From JBJXHN01 sp046233135 (GTDB lineage Bacteria; Pseudomonadota; Alphaproteobacteria; Rhodospirillales; Rhodospirillaceae), in contig JBJXHN010000001.1 in the NCBI GenBank assembly GCA_046233135.1, positions 186,001 through 250,000 of the forward strand: DNA of 64,000 nucleotides, given 5' to 3'. Shown here in pieces: positions 42,155-50,711 of this stretch. The number at the start of each line of letters is the position of its first letter. Positions within the stretch are counted from its first letter, which is position 1. A program made the position numbers and the translations under genes. Below the pieces are notes generated by a model that was not told the origin of the DNA, searched no databases, and worked only from the letters and a program-made list of their open reading frames with translations.

Positions 42155-43577
42155 CACTCCTTTGCGGCTGACCCGGTCCGCCGGTCCGCATCCCGCCGTC
42201 GGGATCGTCCACCTTGGCCTGGGGGCCTTCTTCCGCGCCCATGGTGCCCTGTACATCGCCGAGGCCATGCAGGCGTCCGGCGGCGACTGGGGCATTGTCG
42301 GGGTTTCCCTGCAATCGCCGACCATGCGCGAGAAGCTGCTGTCCCAGGGCTGGGCCTATACGGCGGTGGAGCTGGGGCCGGACGGCACCCGGCCGCGCAC
42401 GGTCGAGGTCATCGAAGACGTGCTGGTGGCCCGCGACGATCCGGCCAGGGTGCTGGCGCTGATGGCCGACCCGAAGGTCCGGATCGTCTCGCTGACCGTC
42501 ACCGAGAAGGGCTACTGCCACGAACCGGCGACGGGCCGGCTGAACAAGGCCCATCCGGACATCGTGCATGACATCGCCCATGCCAGGCCGCTGTCCGCGC
42601 CGGGTTTCCTGGTGCGGGCGCTGGAGGCCCGCTGGGCCGCCGGGCTGCGGCCGTTCACGGTGTTGACCTGCGACAACCTGCCTGAAAACGGCCGGCTGGT
42701 GCGCGGCCTGGTGCTGCAGCTGGCCCGCGAGATCGATCCCGCCCTGGCCGGCTGGATCGAGGCGGAGGGCCGCTTTCCGTCGACCATGGTCGATCGCATC
42801 GTGCCGGCCACCAAGCCGGAGGATATCGAGGCGACGGCAGGCCTGATTGGCGCCTATGACGCCGCGCCGGTGATGCACGAACCCTTCCGCCAATGGGTGG
42901 TCGAGGACACCTTCGTGGACGGCGACCGGCCCGATCTGGGAGCTGTGGGCGTCACCCTGGTGGACGACGTCACGCCCTATGAGCACATGAAGCTGCGGTG
43001 CCTGAACGGCACCCATTCCGCGCTGGCCTACCTGGGCTATCTGGCGGGGCACGAGACCATTGCCGAGACGGTGGCTGACCCGGTCTTCGCCCGCTATGTG
43101 AAGCGCTTGTGGGCCGAAGAAATCCTGCCCGTGCTGGCTCCGCCGCCGGGTGAGGACCTGGAGGCCTATGCCCGGGCGCTGTTCACCCGCTACGAGAACC
43201 CGTCGATCCGGCACCGCACCTGGCAGATCGCCATGGACGGCAGCCAGAAGCTGCCCCAGCGCATCCTCGGAACGTTGCGGGAGAACGTGGCGGAGAGGCG
43301 GCCCACGCCTCTGCTGACCTTGGCGGTGGCGGCCTGGATGCGCTACGTCGGCGGCGTGGACGAGGCGGGCAAGCCCATCGACGTGAAGGATCCCCTGGCC
43401 GACGCGCTGCGGCGTCTGTCCGACAGCGCCGAGGGCGCGGACAAGGCGAGCGCGCTGCTGGGCCTGCGGGCGGTGTTCCCGGAAGATCTGGCGGCGGTGC
43501 TGGAACCCGGGGTGCGGGCGGCCTATGGGCGGTTGTTGACTGTGGGCGCGCGGCGCGCCGTGGAGGAATTGTCATGA
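42132..43577 (+). CDS. uxuB: Fructuronate reductase (mannitol dehydrogenase family)
   Basis: 481 residues of the polyol-specific long-chain dehydrogenase family: VGIVHLGLGAFFRAHGALYI (NAD site), VSLTVTEKGYCH, LTCDNLPENGRLVRGLVL and the catalytic KLRCLNGTHSALAYLG with its lysine. It reduces fructuronate to mannonate, and perhaps tagaturonate too because no separate uxaB is in the window. The exact start is uncertain: ATG at 42111, 42126 or 42132, or TTG at 42144 with GGGGGTTGG before it. All give an overlap with kduD. The stop overlaps uxuA as ATGA. Confidence 0.9.
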   Translation: MGVGLLSSTPLRLTRSAGPHPAVGIVHLGLGAFFRAHGALYIAEAMQASGGDWGIVGVSLQSPTMREKLLSQGWAYTAVELGPDGTRPRTVEVIEDVLVARDDPARVLALMADPKVRIVSLTVTEKGYCHEPATGRLNKAHPDIVHDIAHARPLSAPGFLVRALEARWAAGLRPFTVLTCDNLPENGRLVRGLVLQLAREIDPALAGWIEAEGRFPSTMVDRIVPATKPEDIEATAGLIGAYDAAPVMHEPFRQWVVEDTFVDGDRPDLGAVGVTLVDDVTPYEHMKLRCLNGTHSALAYLGYLAGHETIAETVADPVFARYVKRLWAEEILPVLAPPPGEDLEAYARALFTRYENPSIRHRTWQIAMDGSQKLPQRILGTLRENVAERRPTPLLTLAVAAWMRYVGGVDEAGKPIDVKDPLADALRRLSDSAEGADKASALLGLRAVFPEDLAAVLEPGVRAAYGRLLTVGARRAVEELS

Positions 43578-44791
43578 AGGAAAGCTGGCGCTGGTACGGG
43601 GACCTGGACAAGGTCAGCCTGTCGGAGATTGCCCAGACCGGGGCGACGGGGATCGTCACCGCCCTGCACGAAATTCCCTATGGCGAGGTGTGGGAGCGCC
43701 CGGTGATCGCCGAGCGCAACCGCCGCATCACCGAGGCCGGCTTCGAGTGGGTGATGGTGGAAAGCCTGCCGGTCCACGAGGATATCAAGCTGGGCGAAGG
43801 GGATCTGGCGCCACTGTTTGCGAACTACCGCCAGTCCATGGCCAACCTGGCGGCCGAGGGCGTGAAGACCATCTGCTACAACTTCATGCCGCTGCTGGAC
43901 TGGACCCGTACGGATCTGGCCGCGCCGGTGGCCCGGGGCGGATCCTGCCTTCGCTTCGATGCCCCGCGCATGGCCGCCTTCGAGATCCACATGCTGGGCC
44001 GCAAGGGGGCCGCCGACGACTACCCGCCCGAGGTGGTGGACCGTGCGGCCGCGTGGTTCAAGGCGTCGACGGAGGACGACCGGGCGGTCCTGCTGCGCTC
44101 GATCATGGCTGGTCTGCCCGGGGCCTATGCCCGCTATGATGTGGCGGGCCTGCGCAAGGCCCTGGAACGCTACGTGGGCTTTGACCGGGCGGCCTTGCGG
44201 GCGACGTTGAAGCGCTTCCTGGAAGAGGTGGTGCCGACGGCCGAAGAGCTGGGGATGCGGCTGTGCATTCATCCGGACGACCCGCCGCGCGACATCCTGG
44301 GCCTGCCGCGCATCGTGTCGAACGAAGAGGACATCGCCTGGGTGATGGATGCGGTGGACGCGCGGTCCAACGGATTGACCCTGTGCGCGGGCTCGCTGGG
44401 GGCGGGGCCGGACAATGACCTGCCGCAGATCGCCGCACGGTTCGCCGACCGGATCCACTTCTCTCATCTGCGCAACGTCCGCCACGACGCCGACAAGTCC
44501 GGCAGCTTCGAGGAAGCCGCCCACCTGGACGGTGGCACGGACATGGTGGCGCTGATTTCGGTCCTGCTGGAGGAGGAGGCCCGCCGCCGGGAAGAGGGCC
44601 GGGAGGACACCGAGATCCCCTTCCGCCCGGACCACGGCCACGACTTGCTGACCGACGCGGAACGCGGGGCGCACCCGGGGTATTCGCTGATCGGCCGCAT
44701 GAAGGGGCTGGCGGAACTGCGGGGGGTGATCACGGCGCTGTCCTGGAGCAAGGCGGGACGGGGGACAGCGAAAGGGGGCGTTGGGGGCTGA
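43574..44791 (+). CDS. uxuA: Mannonate dehydratase
   Basis: 405 residues of the UxuA TIM-barrel family: MKESWRWYGDLDKVSLSEIA, ATGIVTALHEIPYGEVW, MRLCIHPDDPPRDILGLPR (metal ligands), HFSHLRNVRHDADKSGSFEE and FRPDHGHDLL. UxuA dehydrates D-mannonate to KDG in the glucuronate branch, using Fe2+ or Mn2+. It is the last gene of the uxaC-uxuA operon, coupled to uxuB by ATGA. The next gene is convergent; a short GC-rich stretch separates them. Confidence 0.95.
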   Translation: MKESWRWYGDLDKVSLSEIAQTGATGIVTALHEIPYGEVWERPVIAERNRRITEAGFEWVMVESLPVHEDIKLGEGDLAPLFANYRQSMANLAAEGVKTICYNFMPLLDWTRTDLAAPVARGGSCLRFDAPRMAAFEIHMLGRKGAADDYPPEVVDRAAAWFKASTEDDRAVLLRSIMAGLPGAYARYDVAGLRKALERYVGFDRAALRATLKRFLEEVVPTAEELGMRLCIHPDDPPRDILGLPRIVSNEEDIAWVMDAVDARSNGLTLCAGSLGAGPDNDLPQIAARFADRIHFSHLRNVRHDADKSGSFEEAAHLDGGTDMVALISVLLEEEARRREEGREDTEIPFRPDHGHDLLTDAERGAHPGYSLIGRMKGLAELRGVITALSWSKAGRGTAKGGVGG

Positions 44792-44807
44792 GGGGGTTTC
44801 TCCAGCC

Positions 44808-45758
44808 CTACCCCCGGTCATCCTCCCAACTCTCATCAACCGCTTCGCGGCGGGCGGCGTGGAGGAGGCGTTGGCGGAGCCAGGCTAGCCCCGTGTCCGA
44901 CGACTTCTCCGACAGCGTGGCGATCTGGCCGCGCGTCAGGGCCAGGCGGAAGGGCGGGGTCAGCACCTGGAGGCCGTAATACCGCGCCGCATGGCGGGCG
45001 TAGAGGCTCGGCAGCATGCTCACCAGATCCGTCGCCGCAACCAGTGCCGGAATCTGAAGGCAGTTCGTCACCTCGCAGACCATCCGCCGCCGCACCCCCT
45101 GGAGCAGAAGGCCGGCCTCTACCGTCTTGCGCATCTGATCTTCCATCAGAAGGCCCACATGGGCGGCCGCGCAATACTGCTCCTTGGTGATCGAGCCCCG
45201 GATGTGCGGGTGGTCGCGGCGAACAACCACCTTGGCGGCCGGAATGTGGATCGGTTCCAGATCCACGCCCTGAACGTCCTGGGGAAAGGTGTCCACGACC
45301 AGATCCGCCTCGCCGGTCAGCAGGGCGTCCAGCGGGGCGTTGGTCGTGTGCCCCAAGACCACCAGCTTGATCCCCGGCGCATGCCTGACCACCTCGTCCA
45401 GCAAGGCCGGCATCAGCGAGATCACCGTGAAGTCGTTCAGTGCCACGCGGAAAATCCGTGTGGCACTGGTCGGGTCGAAGTCGCGGTTGATCGAGACGCC
45501 TTCGCGCAGGATCGACAGCGCCTGACGCACCGGAGAGATGAAATTGTCCGCAAACGGCGTCGGCGCCACGCCCTTGTCCGTGCGCTGAAACAGCGGATCG
45601 CCGATCTGCTGGCGCAGCCGCGCCAGGGCGTTGCTCAGCGTCGGCTGAGTCATGTTCAGCTTCTGTGCCGCCCGGGTTACGCTGCCGGCGGAATAAATCG
45701 CCTCGAAAACGATAAGAAGATTGAGGTCGATATTCCCAAGGTTAATGTCGCGAGCCAT
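44808..45758 (-). CDS. LysR-type transcriptional regulator
   Basis: 316 residues. The N-terminal helix-turn-helix (IDLNLLIVFEAIYSAGSVTR, then AAQKLNMTQPTLSNALARLR and DPLFQRTDKGVAPTPFAD) is followed by the LysR effector domain (RIFRVALNDFTVISLMPALL onward). It resembles the NodD/LeuO-type branch. GGAGAGG lies 7 nt before the ATG at 45758, which excludes the longer in-frame reading to 45941. It is convergent with the uronate operon and divergent from an MFS transporter gene, with a 357-nt gap, so control of that transporter is possible. The effector is unknown. Confidence 0.9.
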   Translation of the reverse strand: MARDINLGNIDLNLLIVFEAIYSAGSVTRAAQKLNMTQPTLSNALARLRQQIGDPLFQRTDKGVAPTPFADNFISPVRQALSILREGVSINRDFDPTSATRIFRVALNDFTVISLMPALLDEVVRHAPGIKLVVLGHTTNAPLDALLTGEADLVVDTFPQDVQGVDLEPIHIPAAKVVVRRDHPHIRGSITKEQYCAAAHVGLLMEDQMRKTVEAGLLLQGVRRRMVCEVTNCLQIPALVAATDLVSMLPSLYARHAARYYGLQVLTPPFRLALTRGQIATLSEKSSDTGLAWLRQRLLHAARREAVDESWEDDRG

Positions 45759-46115
45759 GAATATACCTCTCCAGCACCAAGGACGGGCGTGCGCCACAGC
45801 GCCTGAGCCGCCATCGCCAATGATCCCGCTTCCGCAAGAAGGTGGCCCCGTTCTCTGGATTTTCAAGCTATTAAGCCAGAACCGGCAGGAACGCAAACGG
45901 GTGCGGCCGACGCAGAAGACGCCCAACGGACTCCGGGGCAAGGAACAGGGGCCATGGCCGTATGTTCATTCCCTTTCTTGATAACCAAGCCCGGCTTCGT
46001 CAAGCGAAAGGCCGCGAAACATCCCCTGAACGAGCGACGGAGCCATATGACTGTTGAGTGAACGGCAGCGACGCTTTATGTAGCAGCCTCCCTGGGCGGT
46101 GTTCGAGGCGACGGG
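45759..46115. other. Divergent intergenic region LysR / MFS transporter
   Basis: 357 bases between divergent genes, without a supportable gene. LysR regulators usually bind T-N11-A palindromes here, but I could not single out one site with confidence. GAGG at about 46104 may be the MFS ribosome site. Confidence 0.4.
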
Positions 46116-47369
46116 ATGCGTTCCACGTTCTGGCTGTTGCTGGCGATCTATGCCGTGAATTACCTGGATCGGCAGATTGTCAGTCTGCTGCTCGAACCCA
46201 TTCGGGTCGATCTGAACCTCAGCGATCTTCAGGCCGGGCTGCTGTCCGGGCCGGCGTTCGCCGTGGTCTACGCCCTGGTGACCATTCCGGCCGGCATCTG
46301 GGCGGCCACCGGCAACCGGCGCAATATCATCGCCCTCTCCGCCCTGCTGTGGGGCGCGATGACCGTGGCCTGCGGGTTTGCCGTGACCTTCTGGCAGCTG
46401 CTGATCACCCGCGCCGCCGTGGCGGTGGGCGAGGCGGGGTCCCTGCCGGGATCCCATTCCATCCTGTCCGATGGGGCCAAGGCCGAAGGCCGGCTGAAGG
46501 TGTTCGGCAAGTTCATGGCCGGGCCGCCGATCGGCGAGGTGCTTGCGGTGCTGATCGGCGGCGTGGTCGGTCTGCATTGGGGATGGCGGACGGCGATGGT
46601 CACCGCCGGGATCATCGGCATGGTGCCGGGGCTGCTGCTGTTCCTCGTCCCCGAACCCGAGCGGCCGGCGGTGGCGGACGGCGCGCCGTCGCGCTGGTCG
46701 GCGGAACGCTCGGCCCTGCTGGCGGTCATCGCGCGGATCATCAGCAACCCGGTGGTTCTGCTGGCCCTGACCGCCACGGTGGTCAACCAGATCACCCTGT
46801 CCGGCGCGGTATCCTGGTTCCCGGCCTTCATCATGCGCGAACACGGCTTCAGCCCGCTGCAGGCCGCCGCCCTGGTGTGCAGCGGCAGCCTGCTGGCCAT
46901 CGCCGGAACCGTCGTCGCCAGCCGGATCCTGTCGACGGCGGCGCTGCGCAACCCCGCCTGGCTCGCCTGGGGGCCGGCGATCGCCGTCGCCGCGATGAAG
47001 CCCTTCGTGATGGTGTTCATCCTGTCCGACGTGAACGCGGTCTTTATCGCCGCCTTCCTGATCCCCGCGACCCTGACGCTGGTCAACGTGGCGCCGATGA
47101 TCTCGCTGCTGCACGAGATCGTAACCCCCGCCCAGCGCCCCGTCGCCTCGGCCCTGCTGGTGTTTCTGATGACCGTGGTCGGCCTGGGCCTCGGCCCGGC
47201 CATCGTCGGCTGGATCAGCACCATGGCGGCCGATGGCGAAGGGTCATCCCTGCGGGTCGCCCTGATCGCCATCCAGGTGTTCGGCGTGGCCGCCGCCGGG
47301 CTGTACTGGATGGCGGGCAACAGGCTGGCGGGTTATGCCGCTTCCTCCACCGGATCCTCGTCGCGCTGA
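46116..47369 (+). CDS. MFS transporter
   Basis: 417 residues with twelve predicted helices. Opening FWLLLAIYAVNYLDRQIVSL resembles the spinster-like/anion:cation symporter branch of the major facilitator family. Loop 2-3 motif A appears degenerate (IWAATGNRRNIIALSAL), and GEAGSLPGSHSILSD lies in helix 4. The substrate is unknown. It is divergent from the LysR gene, and its last 37 bases overlap the 3' end of the convergent SBF-type symporter gene, so the two transcripts are antisense to each other there. Confidence 0.85.
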   Translation: MRSTFWLLLAIYAVNYLDRQIVSLLLEPIRVDLNLSDLQAGLLSGPAFAVVYALVTIPAGIWAATGNRRNIIALSALLWGAMTVACGFAVTFWQLLITRAAVAVGEAGSLPGSHSILSDGAKAEGRLKVFGKFMAGPPIGEVLAVLIGGVVGLHWGWRTAMVTAGIIGMVPGLLLFLVPEPERPAVADGAPSRWSAERSALLAVIARIISNPVVLLALTATVVNQITLSGAVSWFPAFIMREHGFSPLQAAALVCSGSLLAIAGTVVASRILSTAALRNPAWLAWGPAIAVAAMKPFVMVFILSDVNAVFIAAFLIPATLTLVNVAPMISLLHEIVTPAQRPVASALLVFLMTVVGLGLGPAIVGWISTMAADGEGSSLRVALIAIQVFGVAAAGLYWMAGNRLAGYAASSTGSSSR

Positions 47370-48319
47370 TAGCGGGCGGCGAGCACGCTGACGATCAGCA
47401 GTTGGAAGAAGTGGAACAGCATGATCGGCAGGATGATCAGGCCGATATCCCCGCGCCCGGCGAAGATGATCGGCGCCAGCGGCACCCCTGTGGCCAGCGA
47501 CTTCTTGGAGCCGCAGAACAGCACCGCGATCCGTTCCTCTCGCGGCAGGCGGACGACGCGGGTCAGCAGCAGGGTCAGGCCATAGATCACGGCGAACAGC
47601 CCCACCGCCAGCACGGCGATTTCAATCACCACCAGGGTATCGTGCTGCTGCCAGATCCCCGCCGAGACGGAATCCGAGAACGCGCCATAGACGATGGACA
47701 GGATGATCGCCCGGTCCGCCAGCTTGATCTTCGACCCGTGGCGCTGCGCCCAGCCGGCCAGCCAGCGGCGGGAAACCTGGCCGACGATGATCGGCAGCAG
47801 CACCAGATAGACGATCTTCAGGATGGTCGGCAGCAGGGAGGTTTCGGCCCCGCTGGAGTGCAGGTACCAGGCCATCAGCGCCGGTGTCAGGAAGACCCCG
47901 AGGATGCTGGAGAGCGTGGCATTGAAGATCGCCACCGGCACGTCCCCCCGCGCCAGCGAGACCATGGCCACCGACGAGGAGACGGTGGAGGGCAGGGCGG
48001 CAACGTAGAAGAAGCCGGTGTCCACCGCTTCGGGGAACAGGTCCGGGGCCAGGGTCAGCCCCGCCAGCACCACCAGCGGGAACAGGGCGAAGGTGACCAG
48101 CACCACCAGGATATGCGCTTTCCACCGGGTCAGGCCGCGCCGCATCCGGGCCGGTTCCAGGGTCAGGCCATACAGGAAGAAAATGCCGCAGACACCATAG
48201 GTCGTGATGTATTGCCATTGCAGCAGTCCGCCGGTCCTGCCGCCATCCGGCCAGACGATGGCCAGGATCACGGCGGCAGCCAGGGCGAGAACGAACTTGT
48301 CGACCTTGGGAAGCCTCAT
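47333..48319 (-). CDS. SBF/BASS-type (bile acid:sodium symporter-like) transporter
   Basis: 328 residues with about nine or ten helices of the SBF-like family (YfeH/Rch1 type): YGVCGIFFLYGLTLEPARMR, AALPSTVSSSVAMVSLARGD (crossover motif), and VLFCGSKKSLATGVPLAPII. Members transport organic anions with Na+, and some affect Ca2+ homeostasis. The start at 48319 (MRLPKVDKFV) has AAAGG about 9 nt upstream; the longer frame overlaps the GntR gene in antisense register and is not protein-like. It lies 68 nt after the GntR gene on the same strand and may be the last gene of the TRAP operon. Confidence 0.87.
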   Translation of the reverse strand: MRLPKVDKFVLALAAAVILAIVWPDGGRTGGLLQWQYITTYGVCGIFFLYGLTLEPARMRRGLTRWKAHILVVLVTFALFPLVVLAGLTLAPDLFPEAVDTGFFYVAALPSTVSSSVAMVSLARGDVPVAIFNATLSSILGVFLTPALMAWYLHSSGAETSLLPTILKIVYLVLLPIIVGQVSRRWLAGWAQRHGSKIKLADRAIILSIVYGAFSDSVSAGIWQQHDTLVVIEIAVLAVGLFAVIYGLTLLLTRVVRLPREERIAVLFCGSKKSLATGVPLAPIIFAGRGDIGLIILPIMLFHFFQLLIVSVLAARYQRDEDPVEEAA

Positions 48320-48387
48320 CTGCGCATGCCTTTGTCTTCTTGGGAGAGAGGGTAGGGGGACGGTACGATAAGAAATGGCGGACGGTG

Positions 48388-49077
48388 CTACGACCCCTGC
48401 GGTTCGCGGGCGCCGGACCGCGCGGTCAGGGCCGCCAGATAGGTGCGGGCGGAGCTGAGCAGGTGCAGCCGCAGGCGACGTTCGGCGGTGATGCCGTCGC
48501 GTTCGATCAAGGCTTCGACGATTTCCTGGTGCTCGGCGTTCGATTGCTCGGCCCGCTCCCGGCTGAGCAGCTGGGAGCGGCGGAAGGGGGCCAGTTTCAC
48601 CCGCATGCCGCCGGCGATTTCGATCAGGTCGTTGTTGTGGGTGCCGCGGTAGATCATGTCGTGCAGCTCGCTGTTGGCCCGCTGATAGGCCTCGAAGCGG
48701 TCCGAGCGGGCCAGCGCCGTCATCGCCTTGTGCAGGTCCTGAAGCTCCACACGCTCGCTCGCCGTCATGCGGCCGGCGGCGAGCCGGCCGCACAGGCCCT
48801 CGATCTCGCCCATGGCTTCGAACATGCCCTCGATGCGTTCATAGGACAGGTCGCAGACCACCACGCCTTTGTAAGGCACGCGTTCGGCCAGGGCGCGGGA
48901 CACCAGGGTCATGAAGGCTTCGCGGACAGGGGTGCGGGAGACGCCGAAGCGGGCGGCGATGGCCGCTTCGTCCAGCTTGGCGCCGGCGGGCAGGGCGCCG
49001 GCGACGATTTCCTTTTCCACCTGTTCGGCGATCAGCTCGCTGTGAACCGCCCGTTTGCCTTTAGCGGCGTTGGTCAT
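48388..49077 (-). CDS. GntR/FCD-family transcriptional regulator
   Basis: 229 residues: winged helix-turn-helix (VEKEIVAGALPAGAKLDEAA, then AARFGVSRTPVREAFMTLVS) and FCD domain (MFEAMGEIEGLCGRLAAGRM, NSELHDMIYRGTHNNDLIEI, SNAEHQEIVEALIERDG). It is the fifth gene of a minus-strand run starting with the TRAP binding protein. An operator-like palindrome TTGTGCACAA at 53794 upstream of that run is a candidate site. The start at 49077 has GGAGG about 10 nt upstream. The effector is probably the transported substrate or its product. Confidence 0.88.
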   Translation of the reverse strand: MTNAAKGKRAVHSELIAEQVEKEIVAGALPAGAKLDEAAIAARFGVSRTPVREAFMTLVSRALAERVPYKGVVVCDLSYERIEGMFEAMGEIEGLCGRLAAGRMTASERVELQDLHKAMTALARSDRFEAYQRANSELHDMIYRGTHNNDLIEIAGGMRVKLAPFRRSQLLSRERAEQSNAEHQEIVEALIERDGITAERRLRLHLLSSARTYLAALTARSGAREPQGS

Positions 49078-49108
49078 GGTCGCTCCGCCTCCCCACCCCA
49101 TTTTTTGG

Positions 49109-50695
49109 TCAATATGCCACGGCCGCCCCGTCGGCGCGCGGGTCCCCGGCGCCTTCTATGACACCGGAAGGGTGGCGCACAACGGCTCCCGCATGCCCGG
49201 CGAGGTCCGAGAAGGCCGGAATCATCTCGATCTCGTGACCGGCCGCGCGCAAGGCAGCCAGCAAGGCCGGATCGAAGCGGTCTTCCAGCTTCAGCGAGGT
49301 GGTGGCATCCCCCCAGGTGCGGCCCAGCAACCAGCGCGGGGCGGTGACCGCCTGTTGCAGCGGCTGGCCGAACAGGGCGTAGCGGGAGAACAGCGCCGCC
49401 TGGGTCTGCGGCTGGCCCTCGCCGCCCATGGTGCCGTAGGCCATGATGCGGCCGTCGTCCAGGTGGGCGAGCGCGGGGTTCAGGGTATGGAACGGCCGGC
49501 GGCGCGGCCCCAGCTGGTTCGGCCCGGGCGCCAGGGAGAACCCCGCCCCCCGGTTCTGGAAGACCACCCCGGTGTCCGGGCAGGTCAGGCCCGATCCGTA
49601 TTCCCAGAAGACGCTTTGAATGAAGCTGACCACCCGGCCTTCGCGGTCGGCCGCGCCCATCCAGATGGTGTCGCCGGCCTTGGCCTCGTGGGGCCAGGGC
49701 AGGGCGACGTTGCGGTCGACGCTGGCGGCCAGCGTGCCCAGGCGCTCGGCCTCCAGCCAGGCTTCGGCCGGGGTGGTCATGAAGTCCGGGTCCCCAAGCC
49801 CGGCATTGCGCAGGATGAAGGCGCGCTTGGTGGCTTCCACCAGGCCGTGAATGTGGTCGAAGCCTTCCGCCGCCGTCACCCCCAGGCGATCGAACAGCGC
49901 CAGGATCATCAGCGATGATACACCCTGGGTGGGCGGCGGCATGTTGAAGATGGTGCCCACCGATAGCTTGGTCGACAGCGGCGTGACCAGCTCAGCCTCG
50001 AAGGCCGTGAAGTCCTCCAGCCGCAGGGGAGAGCCGGTGGCTTCCAGGAACGCCGCGTGCGTCTTGGCCAGAGGCCCCCGGTAATAGCTGTCCAGCCCGT
50101 CCCGGGCCAGGGTGGCGAAGGTCTCGGCAAGCGCGGGCTGCTTGAAAAGGCTGCGTTCGACAGGTGGTTCACCGTTGGGCAGATGGATGTCGGCGAAACC
50201 CGGCACATCCCGCAAGCCGTCGATCTTGGCGGTGACGCAGTCGGCCTGATTGCCGGTCACCACCGTCCCGTTCCGTGCGTAGGCTTCGGCGGCGGCGAGC
50301 AGGGCGGGCAGCGGCAGGCGGCGGCTTTCGGGGACCAGCGCCAGCGCCTTGATCCAGCCGGCGATGGTGCCGGGGACGGTCAGGGCGGCCAGCGGCCCCC
50401 GGGCGGGAAGGGCGTCCGTATGGCCGTGGCCGGCGTAGAACTCCACCGTGGCCAGCGCCGCCGCGCGACCACAGGCGGAGATGCCGAGGGGCGCCTTGCC
50501 CGGCTCCTGGATGATCCAGAAGCCGTCCCCCCCGATGGAATTCATGTGGGGATAGACGACGGCGATGGTGGCGGCGGCGGCCACCATGGCTTCGATGGCG
50601 GTCCCCCCCTGCGCCAGGACATCGCGCCCGGCCAGGGCGGCGGCCAGATGGGGCGCGGTGACGCAACCGTTCATGCCTGCCGCAGAATGCAGCAT
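49109..50695 (-). CDS. Gamma-glutamyltransferase family, oxamate amidohydrolase (HpxW)-like
   Basis: 528 residues of the Ntn-hydrolase gamma-glutamyltransferase superfamily: GGTAIEAMVAAAATIAVVYP near the N-terminus, MNSIGGDGFWIIQ, and the self-cleavage/nucleophile region AGDTIWMGAADREG with T343. The C-terminal half (RPFHTLNPALA, MAYGTMGGEGQPQTQAALF, RWLLGRTWGDATTSLKLE, HAGAVVRHPSGVIEGAGDPR) matches HpxW-type oxamate amidohydrolases better than classical GGT. No signal peptide is present, so it acts in the cytoplasm. AAGAAGGAG lies before the ATG at 50695. It is linked within 16 nt to a TRAP transporter, suggesting an imported amide substrate. Confidence 0.87.
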   Translation of the reverse strand: MLHSAAGMNGCVTAPHLAAALAGRDVLAQGGTAIEAMVAAAATIAVVYPHMNSIGGDGFWIIQEPGKAPLGISACGRAAALATVEFYAGHGHTDALPARGPLAALTVPGTIAGWIKALALVPESRRLPLPALLAAAEAYARNGTVVTGNQADCVTAKIDGLRDVPGFADIHLPNGEPPVERSLFKQPALAETFATLARDGLDSYYRGPLAKTHAAFLEATGSPLRLEDFTAFEAELVTPLSTKLSVGTIFNMPPPTQGVSSLMILALFDRLGVTAAEGFDHIHGLVEATKRAFILRNAGLGDPDFMTTPAEAWLEAERLGTLAASVDRNVALPWPHEAKAGDTIWMGAADREGRVVSFIQSVFWEYGSGLTCPDTGVVFQNRGAGFSLAPGPNQLGPRRRPFHTLNPALAHLDDGRIMAYGTMGGEGQPQTQAALFSRYALFGQPLQQAVTAPRWLLGRTWGDATTSLKLEDRFDPALLAALRAAGHEIEMIPAFSDLAGHAGAVVRHPSGVIEGAGDPRADGAAVAY

Positions 50696-50711
50696 TGTAG
50701 ACGTCTCCTTC

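Noticed and set aside
49109..50695. Considered as classical gamma-glutamyltransferase in glutathione turnover
   Set aside because: No signal peptide, and the C-terminal motifs fit the oxamate-amidohydrolase branch better.
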